A stretch of DNA of 64,000 nt from Pedobacter boryungensis (GCF_013204825.1 NZ_JABMKV010000002.1:496001-560000), one strand, 5' to 3'. Shown: positions 1 to 8,415, numbered from the stretch's first letter. Notes: generated from the letters alone by a model not told the origin. A program made the numbers and translations.

Positions 1-7
1 TATTTTT

Positions 8-15
8 TATACTTG
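8..15 (+). promoter_or_regulatory. Possible -7 promoter box before the ECF sigma gene
   Basis: The octamer TATACTTG matches the Bacteroidota -7 consensus TAnnTTTG at all but one position and lies 25 bases before the proposed TTG start. The -33 region is outside the window, so the call rests on this box alone. Confidence 0.3.
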
Positions 16-40
16 AACAACATTTAGCCGAATACCCGAT

Positions 41-619
41 TTGAAGTTTATAAAAAATACCGCTAAGATTAATGAACAAGATGATTCTGCGCTCATTACC
101 GCTTATAAGAAAAGTGGCGATTTAGCGGTATTGGGTACCCTTTACAACAAATACATGCATTTGGTTTTTGGTGTTTGCTATAATTATTTTAAAGATGAGG
201 AGCAAAGTAAGGATGCGGTAATGCAGATATTCGAAGAGTTGGTTACAAAGTTAAAAATGCATGAAGTGCAGAACTTTAAAAGTTGGCTGCATGTATTGTC
301 TCGTAATCATTGTTTAATGGCCTTGCGTAAATCTGCAAAAAACCCAATGGTTGCAATGGAAGATAATTTTGTGGAAAATGGTGATTTTGTGCATCTTGAT
401 ATCGACAACGCAAAAGAAACGCAGTTGACTGTGATGGAAAAGTGCATGGAAACCTTACCTGAAGAGCAGCGGAAAAGTGTAGATTTGTTTTATTTACAAG
501 AGAAGTGTTATAAGGAAGTTGCCGAAATAACAGGCTACGATATGCTTAAAGTGAAGAGTTATATCCAGAATGGGAAGAGAAATTTGAAAATTTGTATAGA
601 AAAAAACAGTGAGCTATAA
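41..619 (+). CDS. RNA polymerase ECF-type sigma factor
   Basis: This is a 192-residue sigma-70 family protein of ECF size that would direct RNA polymerase to a small regulon. Region 2 lies at about residues 14-95, including a segment ending NFKSWLHVLSRNHCLMALRK. Region 4, the -35-binding helix-turn-helix, lies at about 130-185 with LPEEQRKSVDLFYLQEKCYK. An in-frame TGA at 14-16 means the TTG at 41 is the first available start. The stop overlaps the next gene by 11 bases, so translation of the two is coupled. That partner has one membrane span and is the natural candidate for its anti-sigma factor, which is inference. The family call is secure; the target genes are unknown. Confidence 0.88.
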   Translation: MKFIKNTAKINEQDDSALITAYKKSGDLAVLGTLYNKYMHLVFGVCYNYFKDEEQSKDAVMQIFEELVTKLKMHEVQNFKSWLHVLSRNHCLMALRKSAKNPMVAMEDNFVENGDFVHLDIDNAKETQLTVMEKCMETLPEEQRKSVDLFYLQEKCYKEVAEITGYDMLKVKSYIQNGKRNLKICIEKNSEL

Positions 620-1865
620 CGAGTGGTTAGATAATGATGTGTTAGAAGATTACCTAGATGGTAAACTTGATGCTAAAACTATGTATAAGGTAGAGCGACT
701 TTCGCTTGAAGATCCTTTTGTGGCTGAAGCATTGGCAGGATTAAGTGAATCGCCGAGGCGTAACCAATCTTTATCGTTATTACAAAAACAACTACAAGAA
801 CGTATTGCACAAAAACCTATTGAGAAAAAACGCTGGACGATTACTTCGCAACGTTTGAGCATAGGTGCTGCAGCTGCTGTATTATTTGTTACTGCAAGTG
901 TTTTATTTTGGATGAAAGAAAGCTCTCAGCCTAAGATAAATAGCAACGCTCCAAAAAATGTGCAAATAAAAGTAGCGCCAGAAGTACCAAGTAAAGCAGT
1001 TGAACCAACTCCATTACCAAATCTGGAAGCAGATAAAGCTGTTGTTGTTGCCAAAGTAAATTCTAAAACAAAAAATAATATTCCAGCAATTGCTACAAAA
1101 CCAAGTGTTACAGTAGCGTCAGCGGCACCACAACAGCCTATTTTATCTGATGAGGTTGCGCAAGCAGAAGCTAGACAAGAAAGTATAGCTAAAGTTATGG
1201 CTGCCGAGAAAAGGGAACAAGAAAGTAAAGCGATTGTTGCTTCTTCTTTAGCTAGTAAAGTTGCTGGAGTACAAATTAATGCTGCAAGTAGTAAATCAAT
1301 TAATGGTAGAGTAGTTTCACTAGAAGATGGGTTGCCCATTCCTGGAGCAGCTGTTAAATTAACTAATGGCAATGCAAGTACAACTACAGATGTTAATGGA
1401 GAATTTACACTTTCAGTAGATAGTGGTGTTCATAACCAGAAGCTGGATATTCGTTATATTGGGTACAATAGTAAGAATGTATCGGCAAGCGTAAATCAAA
1501 ATCTTGTTGTAGCATTGGAACCAGATACTAAGAGTTTAAGTGAAGTTGTGGTTACAAGATCTAATCCTACAAAAGCTAAAAGATCATCCGTTAATTCCAT
1601 AAAAGTAACACCGCAACCTGAGGGTGGATGGGATAATTTTGAGCTATTCCTTAAAAATAATAACAGATTATTTAAAGGAGAAGTATCCACTAAATCGGTA
1701 ACACTTAGTTTTGAAATTTTAAATGAACGGCCTAGTCAAATTAAAATTGTTAAAGGTTTAACTAAAGCAGAAAATGAAGAAGCTATTCGTTTAGTAAGTG
1801 CTGGTCCAAATTGGGTAATACCTGCAAACTCATCAACCAAAATGCAATTGGTGATTAAATTTTAA
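609..1865 (+). CDS. Anti-sigma-like membrane protein with carboxypeptidase-regulatory-like and TonB-C-like domains
   Basis: A 418-residue protein starting at GTG inside the sigma gene. Residues 1-80 are a charged cytoplasmic segment without a zinc-finger motif. One membrane span lies at about 85-102. A Pro/Ala/Lys-rich linker runs to about 225. A beta-sandwich of the carboxypeptidase-regulatory type follows (about 230-318, with SINGRVVSLEDGLPIPGAAV) and ends in the receptor-style motif SEVVVTR. Residues 333-418 (PEGGWDNFELFL to the C-terminus) read like a TonB C-terminal domain, with EAIRLV and a terminal beta strand. The sigma overlap suggests it holds or senses through that factor. The TonB-C call is by eye and less certain than the rest. 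Confidence 0.7.
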   Translation: MSYNEWLDNDVLEDYLDGKLDAKTMYKVERLSLEDPFVAEALAGLSESPRRNQSLSLLQKQLQERIAQKPIEKKRWTITSQRLSIGAAAAVLFVTASVLFWMKESSQPKINSNAPKNVQIKVAPEVPSKAVEPTPLPNLEADKAVVVAKVNSKTKNNIPAIATKPSVTVASAAPQQPILSDEVAQAEARQESIAKVMAAEKREQESKAIVASSLASKVAGVQINAASSKSINGRVVSLEDGLPIPGAAVKLTNGNASTTTDVNGEFTLSVDSGVHNQKLDIRYIGYNSKNVSASVNQNLVVALEPDTKSLSEVVVTRSNPTKAKRSSVNSIKVTPQPEGGWDNFELFLKNNNRLFKGEVSTKSVTLSFEILNERPSQIKIVKGLTKAENEEAIRLVSAGPNWVIPANSSTKMQLVIKF

Positions 1866-1887
1866 TTTCTTATTTCAACTCTACAAG

Positions 1888-2502
1888 ATGTACAAAGTTC
1901 CTTATTTTGAAGAAAAGGATGCTGATAAAGTATTAGCTTTCATGCAAGCGCATTCTTTTATTACATTAATTGGTTATGATAATGTTTATCCTGTTGCTAC
2001 GCAAATTCCAGTTCATATTTATAAAGATGAGCAAGGTATTCGTCTAGTTGGTCATATTATGAAAAAAACAGATCATTATGAAGCGTACGCCAAAAATGAA
2101 AATGTATTAGCACTTTTTACTGGTGCACATACTTATATAAGTGCTTCGGTTTATGAAAATCCGGCTGTTGCCTCTACTTGGAATTATATTTCGGTGCAAG
2201 CTAAAGGCAAGATTAGGTTAATGGACAAAGATGAAACTAGAAAGGTAATCGAAAATTTAACAAATAGTTACGAAAATCCCTCAACAAGCCCGGCTGCTTT
2301 TCATAAAATGGATGAAGAGTATATCGAAAGAAACTTAAAAGCGATTAGTGGTTTTGAAATACTAGTTGAGGAAATTAACAGCTTATTTAAATTAAGCCAA
2401 AATCATTCAGCAGTAAATCAGGCAAAAATTATCGAGCATTTATCGGAGAGCAACGATCAAAACGCGATTATAGTTGCTCAACAAATGAAAGCAAATTGTT
2501 AG
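1888..2502 (+). CDS. PaiB-like FMN-binding split-barrel protein
   Basis: This 204-residue protein matches the PaiB / FMN-binding negative transcriptional regulator family in length and in its opening MYKVPYFEEKDADKVLAFMQ. Recognisable stretches are PVATQIPVHIYKDEQGIRLVGH and FTGAHTYISASVYENP, then an STWNYISVQAKGKIRLM core. The fold is the pyridoxamine-phosphate-oxidase-like split barrel that binds flavin. In Bacillus PaiB represses sporulation and protease genes; in Bacteroidota the role is not established, so I make no regulatory claim. It lies 22 bases after the anti-sigma-like gene and its last four bases overlap the end of the convergent phosphate transporter gene. Confidence 0.82.
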   Translation: MYKVPYFEEKDADKVLAFMQAHSFITLIGYDNVYPVATQIPVHIYKDEQGIRLVGHIMKKTDHYEAYAKNENVLALFTGAHTYISASVYENPAVASTWNYISVQAKGKIRLMDKDETRKVIENLTNSYENPSTSPAAFHKMDEEYIERNLKAISGFEILVEEINSLFKLSQNHSAVNQAKIIEHLSESNDQNAIIVAQQMKANC

Positions 2503-3800
2503 TGGATAAAGGCGCTTAACAAATAATAAATTAAAGCTGCTAAAATTGCAGATACTGGAATAGTTAATACCCAAGCCCAAATCAGCTTTACTGTCACACC
2601 CCATTTTACAGCAGAAACACCTTTTGTTAAACCAGAGCCAATAATAGAACCTGTAATCGTGTGTGTTGTACTTACTGGAATTTTTAAATGTTCTGTAAAA
2701 TATAATGTTAATGCACCAGCAGTTTCTGCAGTTACACCTTCAAATGGAGTTACTTTAGTGATTTTAGAACCCATCGTTTTTACGATCTTCCAACCCCCAC
2801 TTAACGTTCCAGCTGCAATTGCGCTGTAACAAGCTAAAGGAATCCAGCTTGGCATATGACCTGCAATTTCTTCTCCGTTTGCTGCTTTTGATGGCAAGGC
2901 TACGTGTAACCATGTTGGCAAAGCTTCCATAGCAACACCACTGGTATGAATATAAACCACGACTGCTGCGGCGATAATACCCATTACTTTTTGAGAATCG
3001 TTACCACCATGTCCTAAACTAAATGATGCAGATGAAAGTAATTGCATCTTTCTTAACCAAGCAGTAGATTGAGTTTGATTTAAACTGCTAAATATTAAAC
3101 AAAAGAAGCTAATAGAGAATACAATGAATAAGACCAATAGCCACTTAATGTTATGTGGTTCAAGTACTACACTCAGAAAGTGAGAATCAAATCTTGGATG
3201 TTTAATTTCTCCATAAAATAACATTTGGCTATAAATATACCATGCAGTTAACGCCATTAATGTTAATGTGAAAACCTTAGGCCAAACACTTTTTTTAGAA
3301 GAATGTAAGAGCCAAATGGATATAAAATAGGAGATAATAGCGCCAATAAATGGTGCAATAACTATAAATAGAATAATAATCAGAACTCCTGTCGGCATTT
3401 CACCTGCTTTACCTTCTTTGTACCAGTTTACAGCACTAAAGCCTGCATGAGCTATTGCCGCTCCAGCAAAACCCCCAATTAAGGTGTGTGATGAACTTGA
3501 TGGAATACCAAACCACCAAGTGAATAAATTCCAAATAATTGCAGCAATAACACCAGCCAAAATAACAACCAAGTTAATTTCCATGGTGTTAGCTGTTTTT
3601 GCAACGGTATCTGCTACACCAAAACCAAAAACCCAATAGGCTAAAAAGTTAAAAAATGCGGCCCAAACTACAGCCTGAAAAGGAGTTAATACCTTTGTAG
3701 CTACAATGGTTGCAATTGCATTTGCAGCATCATGAAAACCATTAATATAGTCGAAAATTAAGGCTAAAGCGATGATAACAAAAAGGAGGGTTAAAGTCAT
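2499..3800 (-). CDS. pitA: PiT-family inorganic phosphate transporter
   Basis: A 433-residue polytopic membrane protein that imports phosphate with a cation. The two internal PiT signature repeats are visible: GFHDAANAIATIVATK near the N-terminus and GHGGNDSQKVMGII in the second half, with a late STTHTITGSIIGSG segment. About ten hydrophobic spans flank a more variable middle loop. The start is 3 bases after the stop of the DUF47 gene, an arrangement well known for PiT transporters and their PhoU-like partner. Expression probably comes from the promoter before DUF47, where a Pho-box-like repeat is present. Family assignment is firm; the gene symbol is by family. Confidence 0.94.
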   Translation of the reverse strand: MTLTLLFVIIALALIFDYINGFHDAANAIATIVATKVLTPFQAVVWAAFFNFLAYWVFGFGVADTVAKTANTMEINLVVILAGVIAAIIWNLFTWWFGIPSSSSHTLIGGFAGAAIAHAGFSAVNWYKEGKAGEMPTGVLIIILFIVIAPFIGAIISYFISIWLLHSSKKSVWPKVFTLTLMALTAWYIYSQMLFYGEIKHPRFDSHFLSVVLEPHNIKWLLVLFIVFSISFFCLIFSSLNQTQSTAWLRKMQLLSSASFSLGHGGNDSQKVMGIIAAAVVVYIHTSGVAMEALPTWLHVALPSKAANGEEIAGHMPSWIPLACYSAIAAGTLSGGWKIVKTMGSKITKVTPFEGVTAETAGALTLYFTEHLKIPVSTTHTITGSIIGSGLTKGVSAVKWGVTVKLIWAWVLTIPVSAILAALIYYLLSAFIH

Positions 3801-3803
3801 GTT

Positions 3804-4445
3804 TTAAGCGTTTTTAACCAAAATAGATTCCAATACATTCGCTGCGTCTTCACATTTATCGGTAGCGATTTCCAATGTTTGTAAAATCTCTTTTTGTTTA
3901 ATCAATTCTATTGCATTAGTTTCAAATTCGAATAAGCGGGCAATTGCTAAATTACACACATAATCTGCCTGATTTTCGGCACTATTAATTCTAACGCAAG
4001 CATCGGCAATAACGCGAATATTTTTAAAACTTCTTAATTCTTTAATCGCTTTTTCAAGGTCACCACACATTTCTACTAAAAGCTCGGCTAGTTTTACCAT
4101 TGCATCGCCAATATTGGTTACATTATATAGCTCAATATTTCCTGCAGAAGCATGGATATAATCTGCGATGTCATCAATTGCACTTGCTAAAGAGTGAATA
4201 TCTTCTCTATCAAACGGAGTGATAAAGTTTTTACTCAACTCGATAAAAATAGTGTGGGTAATATCATCACCAACATGCTCAAGTCGTTCAACTTCTTTAA
4301 TTGCTTCTTTTCTTTTCTCTAAATCGTTAGTAGTTACCACAATTAAAAGCGCTTCAGCAATTTTCAAAACGTTTGCTCCTGCTTGCTCAAAAAGAGGCTG
4401 AAATTTTTTGTCTTTAGGTGTAAAGAAGCTAAAAATACTATTCAT
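3804..4445 (-). CDS. DUF47 / PhoU-like phosphate transport accessory protein
   Basis: This 213-residue, mostly helical protein belongs to the DUF47 (TIGR00153, PhoU-like) family. Recognisable parts are an N-terminal FFTPKDKKFQPLFEQAG, the helix ERLEHVGDDITHTIFIEL and FITPFDREDIHSLASAIDDI, with acidic metal-binding-type helices as in PhoU. Such proteins sit next to PiT transporters and are thought to modulate their activity. It is the first gene of a DUF47-PiT transcription unit. A -7 box and paired TTAACA repeats lie in its 75-base leader region, suggesting phosphate control together with the PhoR-like kinase upstream. Confidence 0.92.
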   Translation of the reverse strand: MNSIFSFFTPKDKKFQPLFEQAGANVLKIAEALLIVVTTNDLEKRKEAIKEVERLEHVGDDITHTIFIELSKNFITPFDREDIHSLASAIDDIADYIHASAGNIELYNVTNIGDAMVKLAELLVEMCGDLEKAIKELRSFKNIRVIADACVRINSAENQADYVCNLAIARLFEFETNAIELIKQKEILQTLEIATDKCEDAANVLESILVKNA

Positions 4446-4463
4446 GTTAAATTAAATATGGTG

Positions 4464-4471
4464 CAAAGCTA
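4464..4471 (-). promoter_or_regulatory. -7 promoter box of the DUF47-PiT operon
   Basis: On the minus strand these bases read TAGCTTTG, an exact match to the Bacteroidota TAnnTTTG -7 element, 18 bases before the ATG of the DUF47 gene. No TTTG -33 element is seen at the usual distance. Instead the TTAACA direct repeat ends nine bases upstream, as expected for an activator-dependent promoter. Confidence 0.6.
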
Positions 4472-4480
4472 AAGGTACAA

Positions 4481-4497
4481 TGTTAAGTTAATGTTAA
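4481..4497 (-). promoter_or_regulatory. Pho-box-like direct repeat upstream of DUF47-PiT
   Basis: The minus strand reads TTAACA, five bases, TTAACA: two identical hexamers at an 11-bp period. TTAACA-like repeats spaced by about 5 bp are the known PhoP box in Bacillus, and 11-bp-spaced repeats in place of a -35 element define the E. coli Pho box. The repeat ends 9 bp before the -7 box. A second copy with the same geometry lies before the PhoR-like kinase gene. Binding by a PhoB/PhoP-type regulator is inference. Confidence 0.55.
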
Positions 4498-4520
4498 GTC
4501 GTTTAACTATTTTAATAAAA

Positions 4521-5546
4521 CTAATTGCTTTTTTGTAAAGTGAAGGCAAAGGTTGTTCCTATGTTTGGTGTACTTCTGACAGAAATAGTTTGTTCGTGCG
4601 CCTCTAAAATATGCTTTACAATAGCTAATCCTAATCCTGTGCCACCTTCTTTACGAGAACGATGCGAATCAATTCTATAAAAACGTTCAAATAAACGTGT
4701 TAAGTGTTTTTCTTCAATTCCAATACCATCATCAGTTACTTCAATTAAAAATTGGTCATGCAATTCAAAGATTTTAATCGCTGTAGATCCATTTTCATTA
4801 CCATATTTAATAGAATTTTGGATGAGATTAATCATCACTTGTCTTATTTTCTCTTTATCAGCATTAACCAAAGTTGGTGCAGTGTATTTATCTTTAAAAG
4901 AAAGCTTAATCTTATGCGTTAATGCTCTGTCTTCCAGGCTATCCATTACTTCTTTGGCTAAAGCAACGAAATCAAATTTTTCATAATTAATGGGGATTTC
5001 ACCGGTTTCAAGTTTAGAAATGGAATCTAAATCATTAATTAAATAGCTTAATCGTTCTACATTATTTTCTGCTTTTTTAAGAAACTTCATTGCCATTTCC
5101 GGATCATCAGTTATGCAATCTTGTAAAGTTTCTATATATCCTTGGATAGCAAAAAGAGGGGTTTTAAACTCGTGAGATACATTTGATAAGAATTCTCTTC
5201 TAAATTGTTCTTGTTTTTTTAAGAGGTCAATTTCTCGTTTTTTTGCACCAGCCCATTCTTTCACCTCTTGCTCAACATCGTTAATTGGATCTGAACTTTT
5301 ATACTCACCAATCGCTTCTTTTAAGTCTTTGCCTAATTTTAAATTATGAATGAGCTTGTAAATGAGCTTAATTTTAGTGTAAATATATTTTTCTAAAAGA
5401 TAATAGAACACTAAAAAACTGGTAACAAATGAAATTCCAAAGGAAATTAACAAATAATACCAGCTGCCTTGAAAATGAAAATTAACTAAACCGATAGAAA
5501 GCCCAACTGCTAAAGCAGTAATTAAAACAAGTACACTTAACTTCAT
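4521..5546 (-). CDS. PhoR-like membrane sensor histidine kinase
   Basis: A 341-residue kinase with two N-terminal membrane spans (about 2-21 and 30-51) and only a short loop between them, so no large periplasmic sensor. A linker helix follows, then the dimerisation and phosphoacceptor helix SNVSHEFKTPL with His125, the N box INLIQNSIKYG, the G1 box DDGIGI and the G2 box GGTGLGLAIVKH. It resembles PhoR-class kinases. Its position just upstream of the DUF47-PiT phosphate genes, with a similar upstream repeat, favours phosphate sensing. No response regulator gene is adjacent; the partner must be elsewhere. Kinase identity is certain, the phosphate role is inferred from context. Confidence 0.88.
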   Translation of the reverse strand: MKLSVLVLITALAVGLSIGLVNFHFQGSWYYLLISFGISFVTSFLVFYYLLEKYIYTKIKLIYKLIHNLKLGKDLKEAIGEYKSSDPINDVEQEVKEWAGAKKREIDLLKKQEQFRREFLSNVSHEFKTPLFAIQGYIETLQDCITDDPEMAMKFLKKAENNVERLSYLINDLDSISKLETGEIPINYEKFDFVALAKEVMDSLEDRALTHKIKLSFKDKYTAPTLVNADKEKIRQVMINLIQNSIKYGNENGSTAIKIFELHDQFLIEVTDDGIGIEEKHLTRLFERFYRIDSHRSRKEGGTGLGLAIVKHILEAHEQTISVRSTPNIGTTFAFTLQKSN

Positions 5547-5550
5547 ACAG

Positions 5551-5558
5551 CTAATTTA
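5551..5558 (-). promoter_or_regulatory. Probable -7 box of the PhoR-like kinase gene
   Basis: The minus strand reads TAAATTAG, one mismatch from TAnnTTTG, ending four bases before the ATG of the kinase gene. It lies exactly nine bases downstream of a TTAACA-type direct repeat, the same spacing as at the DUF47 promoter. The close ATG implies a very short or absent leader. Confidence 0.4.
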
Positions 5559-5567
5559 CAGTTTATA

Positions 5568-5584
5568 TGTTAAGTAATTGTTAG
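5568..5584 (-). promoter_or_regulatory. Pho-box-like direct repeat upstream of the PhoR-like kinase
   Basis: The minus strand reads CTAACA, five bases, TTAACA. One hexamer differs by a single base from the copy at 4481-4497. Period (11 bp) and distance to the -7 box (9 bp) are identical to that copy. The coincidence of sequence, period and placement at two neighbouring phosphate-related genes supports a shared regulator site. Confidence 0.5.
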
Positions 5585-5600
5585 CTCATAGGAAATCGAT

Positions 5601-6359
5601 TTATATCTGCTTTTCGGTTAAATACTTCCAATATCTTTTAGGTACATGTTGTACGTGTAGTTTTGTGTTTTTTCTAGATTCAATATTTGTACTCTTAAAA
5701 TAGTCTTTCCATAAATTTGCGTACAAAATTTCTTTTTCATCTAATTGATTGGATTTTGGATTTTTAAAAGCTTGAGAATTGATATTCATTGTCATTTCTT
5801 CTACTTTATTCAAATCATAAAACAAACCATAATGTCTTTTTAAATCATAAATTATCCATTGTTGATCGGCATAGCGATTTTTAAAATGATTAGCAATTAA
5901 GGGTAAAACGTTAAAATCAGGGTCTATACCGCAATAAAAAACGCCATCGGAGGTGTGTTGAAATCTAATAAAAGACTCCATTCTATGTTTTTCTCTTTCT
6001 ACGCTTCTTGCTGTTTTTGAGACTTTTAAAACAAATTCATTTCCGTAATTTTTTTCAGCACCAGCTGGATTTAGAAAAATATAAGTCGCAAAATGAAAGA
6101 GTGCATCAAAAACTTCTGGGAGTTCTGATAGATATGCACAATAGAATTTACGTAGCCATTCTCTACTCAATTTTTTCTGTAATCCATTCCAAACCCGATC
6201 TGCTTTTGCTCTATTAGTTTCAACTAAAAAGGTTTCAAAGAAAATACCAGGTTGATGAGTTTTTTCAGTTCCTAAATTTACGAATCCTGGTTTGCGCTCA
6301 AACCATTCAAAAACAGCTGTGAGCAATCCTTCTAAGCTTCCATCGAAAATATAAATCAT
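5601..6359 (-). CDS. TIGR03915-type putative DNA repair/metabolism protein (DUF4130)
   Basis: This 252-residue protein starts MIYIFDGSLEGLLTAVFEWF, the hallmark opening of the TIGR03915/DUF4130 family. It carries the conserved FIRFQHTSDGVFYCGIDPDF core and a late YWKYLTEK tail. In many bacteria this domain is linked or fused to a uracil-DNA-glycosylase-like domain; here it stands alone at the short length. The ATG overlaps the stop codon of the preceding radical SAM gene by one base (TAATG), so the two are translationally coupled, as in most genomes that carry the pair. A role in DNA repair or base modification is a family-level proposal; the reaction is unknown. Confidence 0.85.
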   Translation of the reverse strand: MIYIFDGSLEGLLTAVFEWFERKPGFVNLGTEKTHQPGIFFETFLVETNRAKADRVWNGLQKKLSREWLRKFYCAYLSELPEVFDALFHFATYIFLNPAGAEKNYGNEFVLKVSKTARSVEREKHRMESFIRFQHTSDGVFYCGIDPDFNVLPLIANHFKNRYADQQWIIYDLKRHYGLFYDLNKVEEMTMNINSQAFKNPKSNQLDEKEILYANLWKDYFKSTNIESRKNTKLHVQHVPKRYWKYLTEKQI

Positions 6360-7636
6360 TAAAATAGAATGAGTTGATTAGTGTCTGTTTTTAAATATTT
6401 ACTCTGACTTTCTGCTAGTATAAAAGCTTTAATTTGTGTAGCCTGGAAATCTTTTAATTGAAACGAGGTATCAGCGCATTTTATAAAATGTTTTGCTCTA
6501 CTATAAGCTACACCAATATTCTTTAGTTGATAAATGTGCAGTTTTCCAAACTTACGGGTTTGCACTATTTTATTTGCTGAGGTTACGCCAATTCCAGGAA
6601 TGCGCAAAATCATTCGATAGTCAGCGGTATTAATATCGACAGGGAAATGCTGTAAATTTCTTAATGCCCAGCTCAATTTAGGGTCAATATCAATATCTAA
6701 ATGCGGATTGGCATCGTTTAAAATCTCATGAACTTTAAACCCGTAAAAACGCATTAGCCAATCTGTTTGATATAACCTGTTTTCTCGGAGTAAAGGCGGT
6801 TGCGTGCCTAATATCGGCATTCTAGTATCATTACTAATTGGAATATAGCCTGAGTAATATACTCGCCTCAAAGCGAAATTTTTATAAAATGAATCGGCAG
6901 TATACATGATCTCTTTATCAGTTTCTGCTGTTGCGCCAACTACCATTTGTGTGCTTTGACCTGCGGGAACAAACTTCGGAACACTTTTAATCAGTTTTTT
7001 TTCATCCTTAAATTGAACAATTTGTTTCTGAACAAAGTCTAATGGCTTAATAACATCTTGGTGACTTTTTTCTGGAGCAAGCAATTTTAAGCCGGTTTCA
7101 GTGGGCATTTCTAAGTTGATACTCATTCTATCTGCATAGAGCCCAGCTTCTTTAATTAATTCGTCGCTTGCGCCAGGTATGGTTTTAAGGTGGATGTAGC
7201 CATTGTAATTTTGCTCTAATCGAAGCTTTTTCACTACTCTTAAAAGGCGTTCCATGGTAAAATCTGCATTTTTAAAGATCCCAGAACTTAAAAATAAACC
7301 TTCAATAAAATTGCGACGATAGAAGTTCATTGTCAATTCTACCACTTCATCTACAGTGAAAGCAGCCCGTTCTATATCGTTACTTTTTCTAGATACGCAA
7401 TAAGCGCAATCGAAAATACAATGATTGGTTAGGAGAATTTTTAAAAGGGAAACACAACGGCCATCTTCTGTATAGGTATGGCAAATACCAGAGTGATGAC
7501 CATTGCCAACACCTTTATTGGTGTTTTTTCTGTCGCTACCGCTAGATGAACAAGAAACATCATATTTAGCGGCATCAGCAAGAATATTTAATTTTTCTCC
7601 TAATCGTTCTGACATGAGCTTTGTATTTACTAACAA
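6359..7636 (-). CDS. Putative DNA modification/repair radical SAM protein (TIGR03916 type)
   Basis: A 425-residue radical SAM enzyme. The cluster-binding motif CIFDCAYC supplies Cys73, Cys77 and Cys80. Further conserved cysteines at 29, 52 and 61 (DVSCSSSGS, GICHTYTEDGRC) are typical of this subfamily and may bind a second cluster. The C-terminal part holds a helix-hairpin-helix segment (ILRIPGIGVTSANKIVQTRK), a common DNA-binding element. It is the first gene of a two-gene operon with the TIGR03915 protein. The family is named for its gene neighbourhood with uracil-DNA glycosylase; substrate and product are unknown to me. The ATG at 7636 gives the full N-terminus including the first cysteine. 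Confidence 0.88.
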   Translation of the reverse strand: MLVNTKLMSERLGEKLNILADAAKYDVSCSSSGSDRKNTNKGVGNGHHSGICHTYTEDGRCVSLLKILLTNHCIFDCAYCVSRKSNDIERAAFTVDEVVELTMNFYRRNFIEGLFLSSGIFKNADFTMERLLRVVKKLRLEQNYNGYIHLKTIPGASDELIKEAGLYADRMSINLEMPTETGLKLLAPEKSHQDVIKPLDFVQKQIVQFKDEKKLIKSVPKFVPAGQSTQMVVGATAETDKEIMYTADSFYKNFALRRVYYSGYIPISNDTRMPILGTQPPLLRENRLYQTDWLMRFYGFKVHEILNDANPHLDIDIDPKLSWALRNLQHFPVDINTADYRMILRIPGIGVTSANKIVQTRKFGKLHIYQLKNIGVAYSRAKHFIKCADTSFQLKDFQATQIKAFILAESQSKYLKTDTNQLILF

Positions 7637-7703
7637 AAATAGTAAATGCAGCTAAAAATATTAGCTTTTTAGAAATAAATCAAAGCGCTTTTAAGAGTGA
7701 AGA

Positions 7704-8351
7704 TCATTTACGGCCTTCCCACTCTGAGTAAAATTGATCTAAATACGTAAGCATAAAGTCATGACGTTGTGACGCCATAGCTTTTCCTGTTTGCGTTTTC
7801 ATCAAATCTTTAAGTAAAAGTAATTTCTCGTAGAAATGATTTAGGGTTGGAGCAGTTGTGTTTTTATATTCTTCCTTGCTCATAGAAAGATTTGGTTTAA
7901 TTTCAGGATTATATAAAACCCTATTTTTATAACCTCCATAAGTAAAAGCTCTAGCAATACCGATAGCGCCAATCGCATCTAAACGATCTGCATCTTGTAC
8001 AATGTCTAATTCTTTAGATTTAAAAGAAATCTCTCCCAAGCTTGCTTTGTACGATAAGTTTCTGATAATTTCTTGCGCATGGTGTACGATTTCATTATCT
8101 AAACCAATACTTTTTAGAAAATCACCTGCTTTTTGAGGACCAATTTCTTCGTCGCCGTTGTTAAACTTACTATCTGCGATATCATGTAATAGAGCTGCTA
8201 AAGCAACAATCAGTTCATCACCTTTTTCGGTTGCATTAATGGTTTGTGCAGTTTTGTAAACTCGCTCAATATGAAACCAATCGTGGCCAGTTTCTGCATT
8301 AGTTAATGTAATTTTAACAAAGTTGATGGTTTGTTCAATGATCTGCTGCAT
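7704..8351 (-). CDS. HD-domain phosphohydrolase
   Basis: This 215-residue protein belongs to the stand-alone HD hydrolases of the YedJ/YpgQ type. The metal-binding residues are visible as HDWFHIERVY near residue 22, LLHDIADSKFNNGDEE near 52-67 and DADRLDAIGAIGIAR near 120. The second half carries the usual FYEKLLLLKDLMKTQTGKAMA helix pair. Such enzymes hydrolyse nucleotide phosphates or pyrophosphates; the substrate here cannot be read from sequence. It is preceded by an unrelated small regulator gene on the same strand, with a 64-base gap. Confidence 0.87.
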   Translation of the reverse strand: MQQIIEQTINFVKITLTNAETGHDWFHIERVYKTAQTINATEKGDELIVALAALLHDIADSKFNNGDEEIGPQKAGDFLKSIGLDNEIVHHAQEIIRNLSYKASLGEISFKSKELDIVQDADRLDAIGAIGIARAFTYGGYKNRVLYNPEIKPNLSMSKEEYKNTTAPTLNHFYEKLLLLKDLMKTQTGKAMASQRHDFMLTYLDQFYSEWEGRK

Positions 8352-8415
8352 AAAGAAAAATTATGCCGCAAGGTATTCTGAATTTAATTGAAAACCACTC
8401 TATGTTGAAAAATTG

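Noticed and set aside
926..1372. Minus-strand open frame of 148 codons inside the anti-sigma-like gene
   Set aside because: Its Ala/Leu/Thr-rich product mirrors the low-complexity linker on the other strand; no independent start signals.
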